From positions 372,001-436,000 of the forward strand of contig JAJCXM010000008.1 of assembly GCA_029263455.1 (NCBI GenBank): 64,000 bases of DNA, read 5' to 3'. The DNA is from Holophagae bacterium (GTDB lineage: Bacteria; Acidobacteriota; Holophagae; Acanthopleuribacterales; Acanthopleuribacteraceae). Both the position numbers and the translations under genes were made by a program. Positions 25,714 through 34,440 of the stretch are shown piece by piece (the first letter of the stretch is position 1; each line of letters starts with the position of its first letter). The notes below the pieces were generated by a model. The model was not told the DNA's origin. It worked only from the letters and a program-made list of their open reading frames with translations, and did not search any database.

Positions 25714-27081
25714 TTATTGCCCGATCATTCGTTCGGGATCCAGGAGTACTTCCAATTCGTTTTCGTCGAGATTGGTTTCCTCAAGCGCGATGTCCATGAC
25801 GGTTCGTCCTTCACTTTGAGCTCGTTTGGCAATGTGCGCACTCAATTCATAGCCCACTAATGGGCTCAACACCGTCGCAAGCATCGGGTTATGTTTGATT
25901 TTTTCGCCCAGCGCTATTTCCTGAACTTCCAGCTCCTGGATGCTCAATTCAGCCAATGAGTGAGCGCTGTTGGCTAGCAATTGGATCATTTGCACGAGAT
26001 TGGTCGCCAACAGTGGCAACATCACGTTTAACTGGAAATTTCCCGACTGGCCGGCAACCGTGTTAGCGACGTCCAGGCCGATAACTTGGGCACAGACCAT
26101 ACAAACGGCTTCAGGGATGACAGGATTCACTTTGCCTGGCATGATACTGCTGCCCTGTTGGAGTACAGCCAACCGTATTTCCGCTAGTCCTTCATTGGGG
26201 CCACTATTCATCCAGCGTAGATCATTGCCTATCTTCATCAGTGAGACAGCTAAAGTCTTCAGTTGCCCCGAGAGTTCCACTAAATGATCTTGGGCACTTT
26301 GCTGTGCAAAATGGTTGTTTGTCGTTGTGAATGGAAGTCCCGTTTCTTCGTTCAGCCAATCAATTACCCGTTCCGCAAATAGTGGGTGTGTATTAACGCC
26401 TGTTCCAACGGCTGTGCCGCCAATGGTCAAAGAGTAAACGCGGTGCAGGGTTGCCTCAATTCGTTCGCTTCCCGAACGTACCTGTGCTGCCCAAGCACCA
26501 AATTCCTGGCCGATGCTCAATGGCATCGCATCCATCAAATGAGTGCGGCCCGTCTTGATGACATGAGCAAACTCACGTGCTTTGTTTTCGATACAACTAG
26601 CCAATTCGTCCAAGGCGGGAATCAGCTCGTCTGTAATCATTTGCGTACAACAGAGGTGGATGGCCGATGGCATGATGTCATTGCTGCTTTGTCCAAGATT
26701 GACGTGATCATTGGCCCGAACGGGTAACCCTGATTGTTGGCTAGCCAAGCGCGCGACTACTTCGTTGACATTCATGTGGGTGCTGGTTCCAGAACCCGTT
26801 TGGAATACGTCCAACGGGAATTGATCCATGTAATCGCCCGTTGCTATTTGCAATGCAACAGCGGTAATCGCTTCAGCTCGATCTGGATCTAACAAACCCA
26901 GCTCCATGTTGACCTGAGCGGCGCCTGCTTTGATCAAAGCGATAGCTTGGATGAAGGGTTCAGGCAACGTTTGGTCACTGATTTGAAAATGATCAAAGGC
27001 ACGCTGAGTCTGTGGACCCCACAAGGCCCCAGCCGGTATTTCAATGTCGCCCATACCGTCGTGTTCTGTCCTGGCCTTCAT
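25714..27081 (-). CDS. fumC: Fumarate hydratase, class II
   Basis: A 455-residue cytosolic homotetrameric enzyme interconverting fumarate and L-malate in the TCA cycle, iron-independent. The class II signature GSSIMPGKVNP is intact (about residues 314-324). Substrate-site motifs GSGTSTHMNVNEV, GQSSNDIMPSA and GRTHLMDAMPL are all present, the last holding the catalytic His. Length is typical of FumC (about 460), and MKARTEHDGMGDIEIP is a normal start, with GGAGG five bases upstream of the ATG. Aspartase and argininosuccinate lyase are ruled out by the overall pattern. It is a single gene flanked by a long non-coding stretch. Confidence 0.96.
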   Translation of the reverse strand: MKARTEHDGMGDIEIPAGALWGPQTQRAFDHFQISDQTLPEPFIQAIALIKAGAAQVNMELGLLDPDRAEAITAVALQIATGDYMDQFPLDVFQTGSGTSTHMNVNEVVARLASQQSGLPVRANDHVNLGQSSNDIMPSAIHLCCTQMITDELIPALDELASCIENKAREFAHVIKTGRTHLMDAMPLSIGQEFGAWAAQVRSGSERIEATLHRVYSLTIGGTAVGTGVNTHPLFAERVIDWLNEETGLPFTTTNNHFAQQSAQDHLVELSGQLKTLAVSLMKIGNDLRWMNSGPNEGLAEIRLAVLQQGSSIMPGKVNPVIPEAVCMVCAQVIGLDVANTVAGQSGNFQLNVMLPLLATNLVQMIQLLANSAHSLAELSIQELEVQEIALGEKIKHNPMLATVLSPLVGYELSAHIAKRAQSEGRTVMDIALEETNLDENELEVLLDPERMIGQ

Positions 27082-27903
27082 AAAAGCCTCCGTTTCAGAG
27101 CGTGCACTCGTGCTAACGACACGGCAACTCGTGGCAAGGAGCCTATCACTGATTGCAACTCAAGCATATAGGGTCAATTTTGGAATTAAGTGATCAATTC
27201 GGATCGAGACTTGATGGATACGAGTTCGCTTTGTGAAGCATCAGCTACCAGCATCGTGGTTCTAGGAAATCTTAAGTGGATTTAGGGAGTCGACCAAAAG
27301 TCGGATTGATAAAGTGTGCGGTGGGCAAGGTGCAATTGGTACAAGTGCTGGAGGTGGTTTTTCAAGGGTTCAAGGTCATGAGGCCTGTTTATTAGCCTCT
27401 GCAAAAAGGGTGCGACGTCCCCATTAACGGGGACGTCGCGGTTGGTATGAAGGAAGACATTCGTTTTAGCGAATGTCGCAGCCTATGATGACTTGTAAAA
27501 CGATTGCTGCCCTTCAAATAGATCGCAAATTAGCTGAAACTCTCGTGAATGGACAAATCAGGCCATTGGTTTTGATCAGTTTATCCGTCGTGACTGAGTT
27601 TGCGTCTGCATTGCGAACGGCCATCAATTTTGTTGGCGAGACAAGCTATAACTCGAGTTCGCCAGATTCTTGGTGATATTAGTCGTTTGAAGAATAGCTG
27701 AAGATAGGCTTAAAGTTATTGATTTGCATCAACGATCGCCCCGATTTATCCGTACTTCAGATTGTGACCATTTGTAAAAATGGTGCAAACGGGACTTGAA
27801 ACGGCTTAGTAAAAAGTAAGTTCTCTAGGTCGTAAGGTCGATTGATTTCTTGGCGAAGGGCGTATTATTGATTTGAATTCTGAGGGTAAAAGCGAGACTA
27901 GAT
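27082..27903. other. Long intergenic stretch between fumC and the CadC-like regulator
   Basis: These 822 bases hold no convincing gene; a 67-codon frame at 27473-27676 has no ribosome site and no recognisable product. It contains the hairpin cluster described separately (27380-27477). The promoters of the two divergently transcribed flanking genes must lie here but I cannot place them. Confidence 0.6.
27380..27477. ncRNA. Cluster of three hairpins, possible structured RNA
   Basis: Three inverted repeats follow one another: GAGGC/GCCTC (27380-27399), GCGACGTCCCC/GGGGACGTCGC with a 6-base loop (27412-27439, 11 perfect pairs), and GACATTCG/CGAATGTC with a 6-base loop (27456-27477, 8 perfect pairs). 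None is followed by a T-run in either direction, so they are not simple terminators. A small RNA or a processed leader is possible, as are binding sites for a dimeric regulator. Confidence 0.4.
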
Positions 27904-29940
27904 ATGGAAAGTGATCAAACGACATTCAGCAAGGAAGTTTATCTATTTGATGCAGTACGCTTTGTTCCTAGCCGCAACGAAGTTGAGGTCAATGGGATAA
28001 AGATCACGCTAGAACCCAGGTTGAGTAAACTACTCCACGTACTCTGCCAAGCATCAGGCGAGACCATAACACGCGACGAAATTATGGATCAAGTTTGGGG
28101 CGACGTGATCGTTTCCGACGTTTCCCTGACCCGAGGGATTTCCGACCTACGCAAAATTTTGAGGGATGACATACAAGACCCTCGCATCATAAAGACAGTG
28201 CGAAAAATTGGGTATCGGATGCTAGTACAGGCTACCTTGACCGAATTACCTAGTCCTTCCGTAAGCATAAAGGCGGCAAGAAGGATCTATGGTTGGAGTG
28301 CAGTGGCGTTATTAATTGCCGTTGCTCTGATATGGCAACTATGGCCAAAGCCAGTGCCTCAAAGGCCTCAGGAATTGGAACCCGTGGCCGTTACTACAGC
28401 AAATGAAGGCGGTGCATCGGTATCAAGGCAAGGCGATGTTGCTTATGTCATCGCGCATGCAGATCGAACTGACCTAGTCGTTTGGGCTGCAAAATCAAAG
28501 CAAAAAATAACCATCTTTTCTTGGCGAGCAAAGATATGGGCGACGCAATGGGATCGATCGGCTTCTAGTATTTATGTTTGTGCGGATCACGATGCAGGTT
28601 TGGCTATCTATAAAGTATTTCCGGTTTCGGGAGCTGAACCCGTTTTGTTTATGACATTGCCTTACACGATTACCATGGGAATGGCTGCCTTGGACAACGA
28701 CAATTTGATTATTTCGGTTGGATCCGCCAGTGAACCTTTCCGGCTCTTGAAACTGGGTCTGCGTGACAAAGGTTCCGAGCCATTTGTTGATGCACCGGTT
28801 GGTTGTGTGGGCGCGGTATACCCATGTGTATCCCCAAATGGCCAGAGAATCCTGTATTCAATTGCGGAAAGCTATCACCGGTTTACGGTCTTTGTTTGTG
28901 ATGTTGATGGCCGTAATCGAGTATCAGTCTCGGCGCCTAACGTGTCAATTTACGATCTCGAATGGTTATCGGATACAGACATCGGCTATATTGCGACCAT
29001 AGAGCACAAACCCTACCTTTATACCAAATCATTTGAAGCTGCCGCACTTTTTGAGTCAGTGATTGATTTAGGCTCTTTCGCAAGCAGTCTATCCGTCTTT
29101 GATCCTTACTTAGTTGTCGAAAATACACATACCGATTCGGACATCGTCCTTTTTAATAAGCAATCAGGACAGCGACGAGTAACCGACTCTGTGCTTGTTG
29201 AAACAGATGGTCACTACGCGCCTAAACGACGGGAAGTTACCTATGTTTCCAATGAAAATAACCATTACCAAGTCTTCATATGCGGCATAGACGGAACAAA
29301 TAAACGTGTCATTTCCCCCCAAACAGGAAGACATGGCAGCCCTAGGTGGTCTCACGCCGAGGATCAAGTGGCGTTCATTGATCGCTTAGGCGGACCAACC
29401 AAAGTGTATGTATACAACTTAGAACAGGAATCCACACAAGAAATCGTTTCCAATTTGGCCATCGACAATATATCGGGATTTTCGTTGGACGATCGTGAAT
29501 TGTTCGTTCGAATGCGTGACGGTGACTGGAGTGGCGTCGTAGGTATGGACATGAATGGTGTGGTAACAAGGCGCATCAAAGACGCTTGGAAGTGCGTTCA
29601 ACTTCCTGACCAATCTATCGTTTACAATCGACTAGACGAATTTTCGATTTGGCTCTTGGATGAAGGCGAGCCGCTAAGGATAGCTGAAACCTCGGCCCAT
29701 GTCGGATCATCATGGGATGTTATTGGAAATCACCTCTTCTACATTGGTGTTGACTATCAATTGAACGAATTAGATTTGCTGAGCGGTGAAATCCTATTTA
29801 GCCAGGCGCTGAGTCAGTCACCCTTTGCGATTGGCAATCTCAGCGTCGTAGATGAACAAACCGTGTGCTTTGATCATGTAAAGAGTTTCCATGGCGACAT
29901 CTATTTTGGCCAATTAAAGTCACGTCTGACTTCGAAATGA
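27904..29940 (+). CDS. CadC-like membrane transcription regulator with beta-propeller
   Basis: A 678-residue one-component regulator. Residues about 10-105 form an OmpR/PhoB-type winged helix (LEPRLSKLLHVLCQASGETI, SDVSLTRGISDLRKIL, KTVRKIGYRM). One membrane helix follows at about 128-147 (WSAVALLIAVALIWQLWP). The remaining 520 residues have repeated beta-blades of the TolB/PD40 type (SPNGQRILYSI, NENNHYQVFICGIDGTNKRV, and others) and would lie outside the cytoplasm. It should bind DNA while membrane-bound and respond to a periplasmic signal. The next gene, a kinase, starts 134 bp downstream in the same direction and may be a target or partner. Confidence 0.9.
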   Translation: MESDQTTFSKEVYLFDAVRFVPSRNEVEVNGIKITLEPRLSKLLHVLCQASGETITRDEIMDQVWGDVIVSDVSLTRGISDLRKILRDDIQDPRIIKTVRKIGYRMLVQATLTELPSPSVSIKAARRIYGWSAVALLIAVALIWQLWPKPVPQRPQELEPVAVTTANEGGASVSRQGDVAYVIAHADRTDLVVWAAKSKQKITIFSWRAKIWATQWDRSASSIYVCADHDAGLAIYKVFPVSGAEPVLFMTLPYTITMGMAALDNDNLIISVGSASEPFRLLKLGLRDKGSEPFVDAPVGCVGAVYPCVSPNGQRILYSIAESYHRFTVFVCDVDGRNRVSVSAPNVSIYDLEWLSDTDIGYIATIEHKPYLYTKSFEAAALFESVIDLGSFASSLSVFDPYLVVENTHTDSDIVLFNKQSGQRRVTDSVLVETDGHYAPKRREVTYVSNENNHYQVFICGIDGTNKRVISPQTGRHGSPRWSHAEDQVAFIDRLGGPTKVYVYNLEQESTQEIVSNLAIDNISGFSLDDRELFVRMRDGDWSGVVGMDMNGVVTRRIKDAWKCVQLPDQSIVYNRLDEFSIWLLDEGEPLRIAETSAHVGSSWDVIGNHLFYIGVDYQLNELDLLSGEILFSQALSQSPFAIGNLSVVDEQTVCFDHVKSFHGDIYFGQLKSRLTSK

Positions 29941-30074
29941 ACCTGATCATGAGCGCGGCAGTTATCATTGCTGAGCGGCTCATGAACAATCTACCAATTA
30001 AGCTCAGTAAGATAGCTAGGAGTCGATAAACGGGATTGTGCTAATTTATGGTGCTTGACCCATAGATAAACACG

Positions 30075-31793
30075 ATGAATGCTGATGATTTGAATCTAGA
30101 AGAGCTGACTCATATTGAGTTGCTTGTCCAATTGGGCGAGACGGCCTTGTCGCGGGTGTATAAAGGCTTTGATGATCGTCTCAAACGTACCGTGGCCGTC
30201 AAATTATTAGATCCTCGACTGGTGCCGGATCCTGACCAAGTTGAGCGATTCATCCGCGAAGCGCAGGTTGCTGCCGGGTTACGTCACCCGAACATCGTCG
30301 CTGTACATGAGATTGGTGTCATCCAAGGAGAGTACGCCATTGTCATGGAGTATTTGGAGGGCGGCGATCTCAGCGTTCGGCTGGGATTATTGAATCTAGA
30401 ATCAAGATTGAGCGTGGTTAGGCAAATGGCCTTAGCGTTGAGTTATGCCCATCAAAAGGGTGTGGTTCACCGTGACTTGAAACCACAAAACGTCATGTTC
30501 GATGCCTTTGGCACTGCGAAAATGGTGGATTTTGGTATTGCTAAGGCCTTTGGCCAATCCAAGTTAACCCAGGACAAAACCTTTCTTGGCACACCCCATT
30601 ACGCCAGCCCTGAACAAGCGCGTGGTGACGAAGTGGATGGACGCTCTGATCTTTACAGTCTGGGCGTCTTGTTGTTCCATTTGGTTTGTGGCCGACTACC
30701 CTACACCGCTGATGAACCACTTGCTTTGCTGTACCAACACGTCAACCATCCTATTCCTGCCATTTCGTCGGTGGATTGGGCGATTCCCGATTATGTCGTT
30801 CGGTTGATACGTAGATTGATGCAAAAGGATGCGCAGGCCCGATTGCAAACTGCTCAGGAAGTAGTAGATGTTTTGGATCATGCCTTGCTCGACGAAGACG
30901 AGATGCTGCCAGCATCGCCCTACAAGAAATACTGGCTGGTAGGCGGCATCGTATTCGCCTTGCTCGTGGTTCTAGGGTGGATAATTTCGCGACCGAAAAC
31001 ACCCTCGCTCAAACCACCCGCTCCAACGGTTGAATTAGCGACGCCTACCGTCGAAATTCCTGTTGTCGCCGACGAGTCAGCCAAGGATCGGCAGCTGGTC
31101 AAAGAGCATCTTGACGAGTTAGGCTTTGTGGCTATTCCTGTGGGTATCTACAAAATGGGCACCAAAATACATCGTCAAAACGATGCGCGGCATGTTCATG
31201 AAGTGTACGTTTCCAGTTTTGAGCTAGGGCGAACGGAAGTCACCCAAGCTTTGTGGCTCGCTGTCATGGGCACGCAACCAGCTTGCTCGCCTCAGTGGGC
31301 TGATCATCCTGTCGAAAATGTTAGTTACCAAGATGTTACGACATTTTTGCTGCGCCTTAATGCCCTGGCTTTAGGCCACTACCGGTTGCCAACGGAAGCA
31401 GAGTGGGAGTACGCGGCCCGTGCTGGACAAAAGGGACGAAGTGACGTTTTTCAGTCGGATCGCGCGCTTGGCGACGAAGCTTGGTTTGCCGACAATAGCA
31501 ACGATCAAAGTCAGCCTGTTGGTCGCAAGAAACCCAATGATTGGGGCCTTTATGACATGAAAGGCAACGTCTGGGAGTGGTGTGCGGACTGGTATGCGGA
31601 AAACTACTATGAACACTCTCCCTATGATGATCCGCAAGGACCCGCCAGCGGCCAGTTCCGGGTTGTGCGTGGTGGTGCCTACAACAGTCCTGGCTCGGAC
31701 TGTCGATCCACTAATCGATTCAAATGGGAACCTGGAAAATCGAGTTGCCGGATAGGGTTCCGCCTTCTCCGTTTCGTTCCAGAAGACAAATGA
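30075..31793 (+). CDS. Ser/Thr protein kinase fused to a FGE-sulfatase (SUMF1-like) domain
   Basis: A 572-residue protein. The N-terminal kinase domain (about 10-270) has AVKLL, HRDLKPQNVMF, DFGIAKAFG and YASPEQ, but its glycine-rich loop is degenerate (LGETALSRVYKG). A membrane helix at about 285-303 (WLVGGIVFALLVVLGWII) separates it from a C-terminal formylglycine-generating-enzyme-like domain: GIYKMGTK, ELGRTEVTQALW, YRLPTEAEWEYAARAG, GNVWEWCADWY, VVRGGAYNSPGS. The Cys pair used by true FGE is not evident, so this is probably a carbohydrate- or ligand-binding derivative. Kinase-FGE fusions occur in myxobacteria, Acidobacteriota and Planctomycetota. Confidence 0.9.
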   Translation: MNADDLNLEELTHIELLVQLGETALSRVYKGFDDRLKRTVAVKLLDPRLVPDPDQVERFIREAQVAAGLRHPNIVAVHEIGVIQGEYAIVMEYLEGGDLSVRLGLLNLESRLSVVRQMALALSYAHQKGVVHRDLKPQNVMFDAFGTAKMVDFGIAKAFGQSKLTQDKTFLGTPHYASPEQARGDEVDGRSDLYSLGVLLFHLVCGRLPYTADEPLALLYQHVNHPIPAISSVDWAIPDYVVRLIRRLMQKDAQARLQTAQEVVDVLDHALLDEDEMLPASPYKKYWLVGGIVFALLVVLGWIISRPKTPSLKPPAPTVELATPTVEIPVVADESAKDRQLVKEHLDELGFVAIPVGIYKMGTKIHRQNDARHVHEVYVSSFELGRTEVTQALWLAVMGTQPACSPQWADHPVENVSYQDVTTFLLRLNALALGHYRLPTEAEWEYAARAGQKGRSDVFQSDRALGDEAWFADNSNDQSQPVGRKKPNDWGLYDMKGNVWEWCADWYAENYYEHSPYDDPQGPASGQFRVVRGGAYNSPGSDCRSTNRFKWEPGKSSCRIGFRLLRFVPEDK

Positions 31794-31825
31794 AGCAGGG
31801 TCGATTTATTGTCAGCGCAGTTTAG

Positions 31826-32329
31826 TTAGCTACGTACGCTGTAGGTGGTGTTGCGTGGCATGGGCACGTCCGACAGCGCATATTCTCTTGGGTTGTGGGT
31901 GGTTTCTGTAAGCGATGAGCTACCATTGGCATATTGACTTTTACAGCTCAGACACTTGACCCCGCGGAAATGCACTTTCTCTTCAAATTTTTGTGCCCAC
32001 CCTTGAAATATAAAAAACGCTAGCACTGAAATGACCAGCCAAAGGATCAGTTCAAGTGACACGAAGACTGTTTTTGTTTGTATCCAGTTCATGAGCAAGC
32101 TGAGTACGCAAACCACCAGCGCTAGACAACCCGAGATTATGGCCGCAAACACAAAACGTTCGATGTGCCCCGCTACCTTAGTTAACTCTGCATGGTTGTT
32201 AGGCTCGATCCAAGGCTTGATATCAAAAGAACCACAGCGGTCACAGTACATATAATGAAGGTTATACTCGGTAGGGAACAATTCTGGATCGTTGTCCCCA
32301 GTCGTAGCCTTTTCTGTTACGAAACCCAT
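31826..32329 (-). CDS. Small membrane protein with two CxxC knuckles
   Basis: A 167-residue protein of unknown function. An N-terminal YCDRCGS and a C-terminal VKCLSCKSQY could together form a zinc ribbon that is interrupted by two membrane helices (FVFAAIISGCLALVVCVLSL and LELILWLVISVLAFFIF). Both Cys pairs would then face the cytoplasm. No relatives are recognised. It converges on the kinase-FGE gene, 32 bp apart. Confidence 0.65.
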   Translation of the reverse strand: MGFVTEKATTGDNDPELFPTEYNLHYMYCDRCGSFDIKPWIEPNNHAELTKVAGHIERFVFAAIISGCLALVVCVLSLLMNWIQTKTVFVSLELILWLVISVLAFFIFQGWAQKFEEKVHFRGVKCLSCKSQYANGSSSLTETTHNPREYALSDVPMPRNTTYSVRS

Positions 32330-32461
32330 GTTTTCGGTCCAGTTTTGAGATACTTAAAGCCAGTCGAACCCATTGTCGGTCGCATGAAAGTCACTGTCAA
32401 CCACCTTGCAACGGGATTAGAGCTAATGTTCTTACCCTAAGGTCATGGCCCACCAACTAGA

Positions 32462-33760
32462 ATGGATCCCATGCTAAGCCAAGACCGTGATGAACAAGTT
32501 TTGGGACAAGAAGTCGCGCTTATATACAAGCAGCATTCGGCCCAGCTATTGGCGGCCTTAGTTCGTTTCTTTGGGCCACAGAACTTTCAGTTGGCGGAAG
32601 ATAGTTTACAAGATGCTTTTACCAAAGCTCTACTGCAATGGGCGCAAGCGATGCCTCAGAATCCAGTCGCCTGGCTGATGATAACTGCCAAGAATCAGGC
32701 CATTGATGTTTTGCGCGCCCAAAAAAAGTTGCAGCAGGTTGAGTCGTTTTCGGATTTTGGCGAACAAGGCATAGATGTTAACCAAAGATTAAACAATGAG
32801 TGCCTTAAAGATGACCAATTGCGCATGATCTTTATGTGTTGTCACCCGTCAATCAAAGCAGAGAATCGCATACCGCTCATTCTGAAGACATTATGTGGAT
32901 TTACCATTGCCGCTATTTCACGTGCCTTGGTGGTGCCTGAAACAACGATCAAAAAGAGACTGTTTAGAACGCGCGAAAGTCTAAATAGCCATGTTTTTGA
33001 CTTGCCGCCGCCTGACAAGATGTCACTTGCGATGGATAGCGTGCACACGGTCCTTTATTTACTCTTTAATGAAGGCTTTCACAGTTCGGACAATGAAGAG
33101 GCGTTGAACAGAGAGCTCTGCCGTGATGCCCTGGGATTGGTGAACCTGCTTTTAGATGAAGTTCGTTTAGTCAATCAAGACACCGTTGGGCTATACGCGC
33201 TAATGCATTTTCATATGGCGAGGATCGATGCCAAAGTGGATCAGGAGGGCCGGCGTATCCCTATTAATCTGCAGGATCGGCGCTTATGGGATCCTTCCTT
33301 GTTCGATAGAGCCGTTGCCTTGTTGGACAAGGCACCGTCGCTGAGGCTGGGTGCGTCGGGTCGCTTTGTGCTTGAAGCTCAGATCGCCAAACACCATGGT
33401 TTGGCGCTGAGATTTACAGATACGGATTGGCAGTCGATCGTTTCTTTGTATCGAGAACTGGTTTGGGTGACGCGGTCACCCGTGGCGGAACTCAACCTAG
33501 CAATTGCTTTGGCCTATGCGGGCGATACGCAGAAGGCAATCCAGAATCTACATGTCTTGTGTGGGCATAGATCATTGAAGAAATCGTTTATGGTTTGGGC
33601 CGCTTTGGCCCATGTGTACGCGTTAACCGGTCAACGTGCTTTGGCATACGAAAACGCATACAAAGCGAAGCAACTGGGAGGCACCCCACATGAACATCAC
33701 TTGATGATGCAGCAATTGGAGCGCCTCTTGGGAAATTCGCAAGGCAATCAGCCCATTTGA
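32462..33760 (+). CDS. ECF42-type sigma factor with C-terminal TPR-like extension
   Basis: A 432-residue sigma factor of the long ECF group that carries a helical C-terminal extension. Region 2 covers about residues 20-85 (AEDSLQDAFTKALLQW), region 4 about 125-175 (LILKTLCGFTIAAISRALVV, VPETTIKKRLFRTRESL). The following AMDSVHTVLYLLFNEGFHSS and the repeated helices to the end match the DUF6596/TPR-like extension of ECF42. ECF42 genes are typically beside DGPF/YCII genes rather than an anti-sigma gene, exactly as here: the YCII gene converges and overlaps by 13 bp. The extension is thought to control the sigma directly. Confidence 0.9.
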   Translation: MDPMLSQDRDEQVLGQEVALIYKQHSAQLLAALVRFFGPQNFQLAEDSLQDAFTKALLQWAQAMPQNPVAWLMITAKNQAIDVLRAQKKLQQVESFSDFGEQGIDVNQRLNNECLKDDQLRMIFMCCHPSIKAENRIPLILKTLCGFTIAAISRALVVPETTIKKRLFRTRESLNSHVFDLPPPDKMSLAMDSVHTVLYLLFNEGFHSSDNEEALNRELCRDALGLVNLLLDEVRLVNQDTVGLYALMHFHMARIDAKVDQEGRRIPINLQDRRLWDPSLFDRAVALLDKAPSLRLGASGRFVLEAQIAKHHGLALRFTDTDWQSIVSLYRELVWVTRSPVAELNLAIALAYAGDTQKAIQNLHVLCGHRSLKKSFMVWAALAHVYALTGQRALAYENAYKAKQLGGTPHEHHLMMQQLERLLGNSQGNQPI

Positions 33761-34098
33761 ATAATCTCTCTCACGTCGAGCCTAATCTGCTGTGCTTGGG
33801 CCATCGGGCTCTCCAGAGCAATTTTGGTGGCCTCTTCTAGGTCTGTTGCTTTGATAATCATGTACCCGGTGACCAGTTCTTTCATTTCGATAGTTGATAG
33901 ATCAGTTACGACGCCGTCCTGACCAATCCGTCTGCCATCGGATGCTAAGGGAGCGCCCGACGAGACCAATTGATCGTTTTCCTGCAGTTTTTTCATCCAC
34001 GCGCCCATGATTTGGCCGGCCGCTGCACGTTCTTCGGCCGTCATGGAAGTCTTTTGCTTCGCCTCACCTTGTAGGGCCATTAACATGAATTTTTTCAT
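33748..34098 (-). CDS. YCII/DGPF-family protein
   Basis: The start is taken at the second of two adjacent ATGs (34098) after AAGGAGAAG. The product, 116 aa, starts MKKFMLMALQGEAKQK and shows the YCII fold: a helix AERAAAGQIMGAWMKKLQ, a strand LVSSGAPLASDG, and late GYMIIKATDLEEATKIALES. It is a soluble protein of the group linked to ECF42 sigma factors; some family members have enzymatic roles but most have no known reaction. It is transcribed against the sigma factor gene with a 13-bp 3' overlap, which might allow antisense interference. Confidence 0.85.
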   Translation of the reverse strand: MKKFMLMALQGEAKQKTSMTAEERAAAGQIMGAWMKKLQENDQLVSSGAPLASDGRRIGQDGVVTDLSTIEMKELVTGYMIIKATDLEEATKIALESPMAQAQQIRLDVREIIQMG

Positions 34099-34116
34099 CA
34101 TCTTCTCCTTGGTCAT

Positions 34117-34440
34117 TTAATGAATTTATCGATGTCTCTATATGACATCCTACGTGTGTAACGAAGGAAGACCAAGAAAGGAGACAATTGTTTTGCTATG
34201 TCAATCTGGGTAACTTTTTAGTTATTTCAGGCCAAATGGCATTGAACTTATTAATCCGCCTTCTGCGAGCCGATATTCCTACAACACACATGTTATCAGT
34301 TGTTTGTATCGATTAATACTTGGCCTTTTCTGTCATCATCCCTCGAAATTTTGGCCCGCATACATTGAATGTGATTAGCGTCACGCCCCTTTTTTCGAAG
34401 CACGTCGCGTTGCCTCATGACATGACAAATGGAGGCAACC
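34117..34440. other. Intergenic region before the subtilase gene
   Basis: About 320 AT-rich bases with no convincing gene. They should hold the promoters of the divergently transcribed YCII and subtilase genes. GGAGG at 34431-34435 is the ribosome site of the subtilase. I see no strong inverted repeat. Confidence 0.5.

Noticed and set aside
27473-27676. 67-codon plus-strand frame in the fumC-regulator gap
   Set aside because: No Shine-Dalgarno, overlaps the third hairpin and has no recognisable product.
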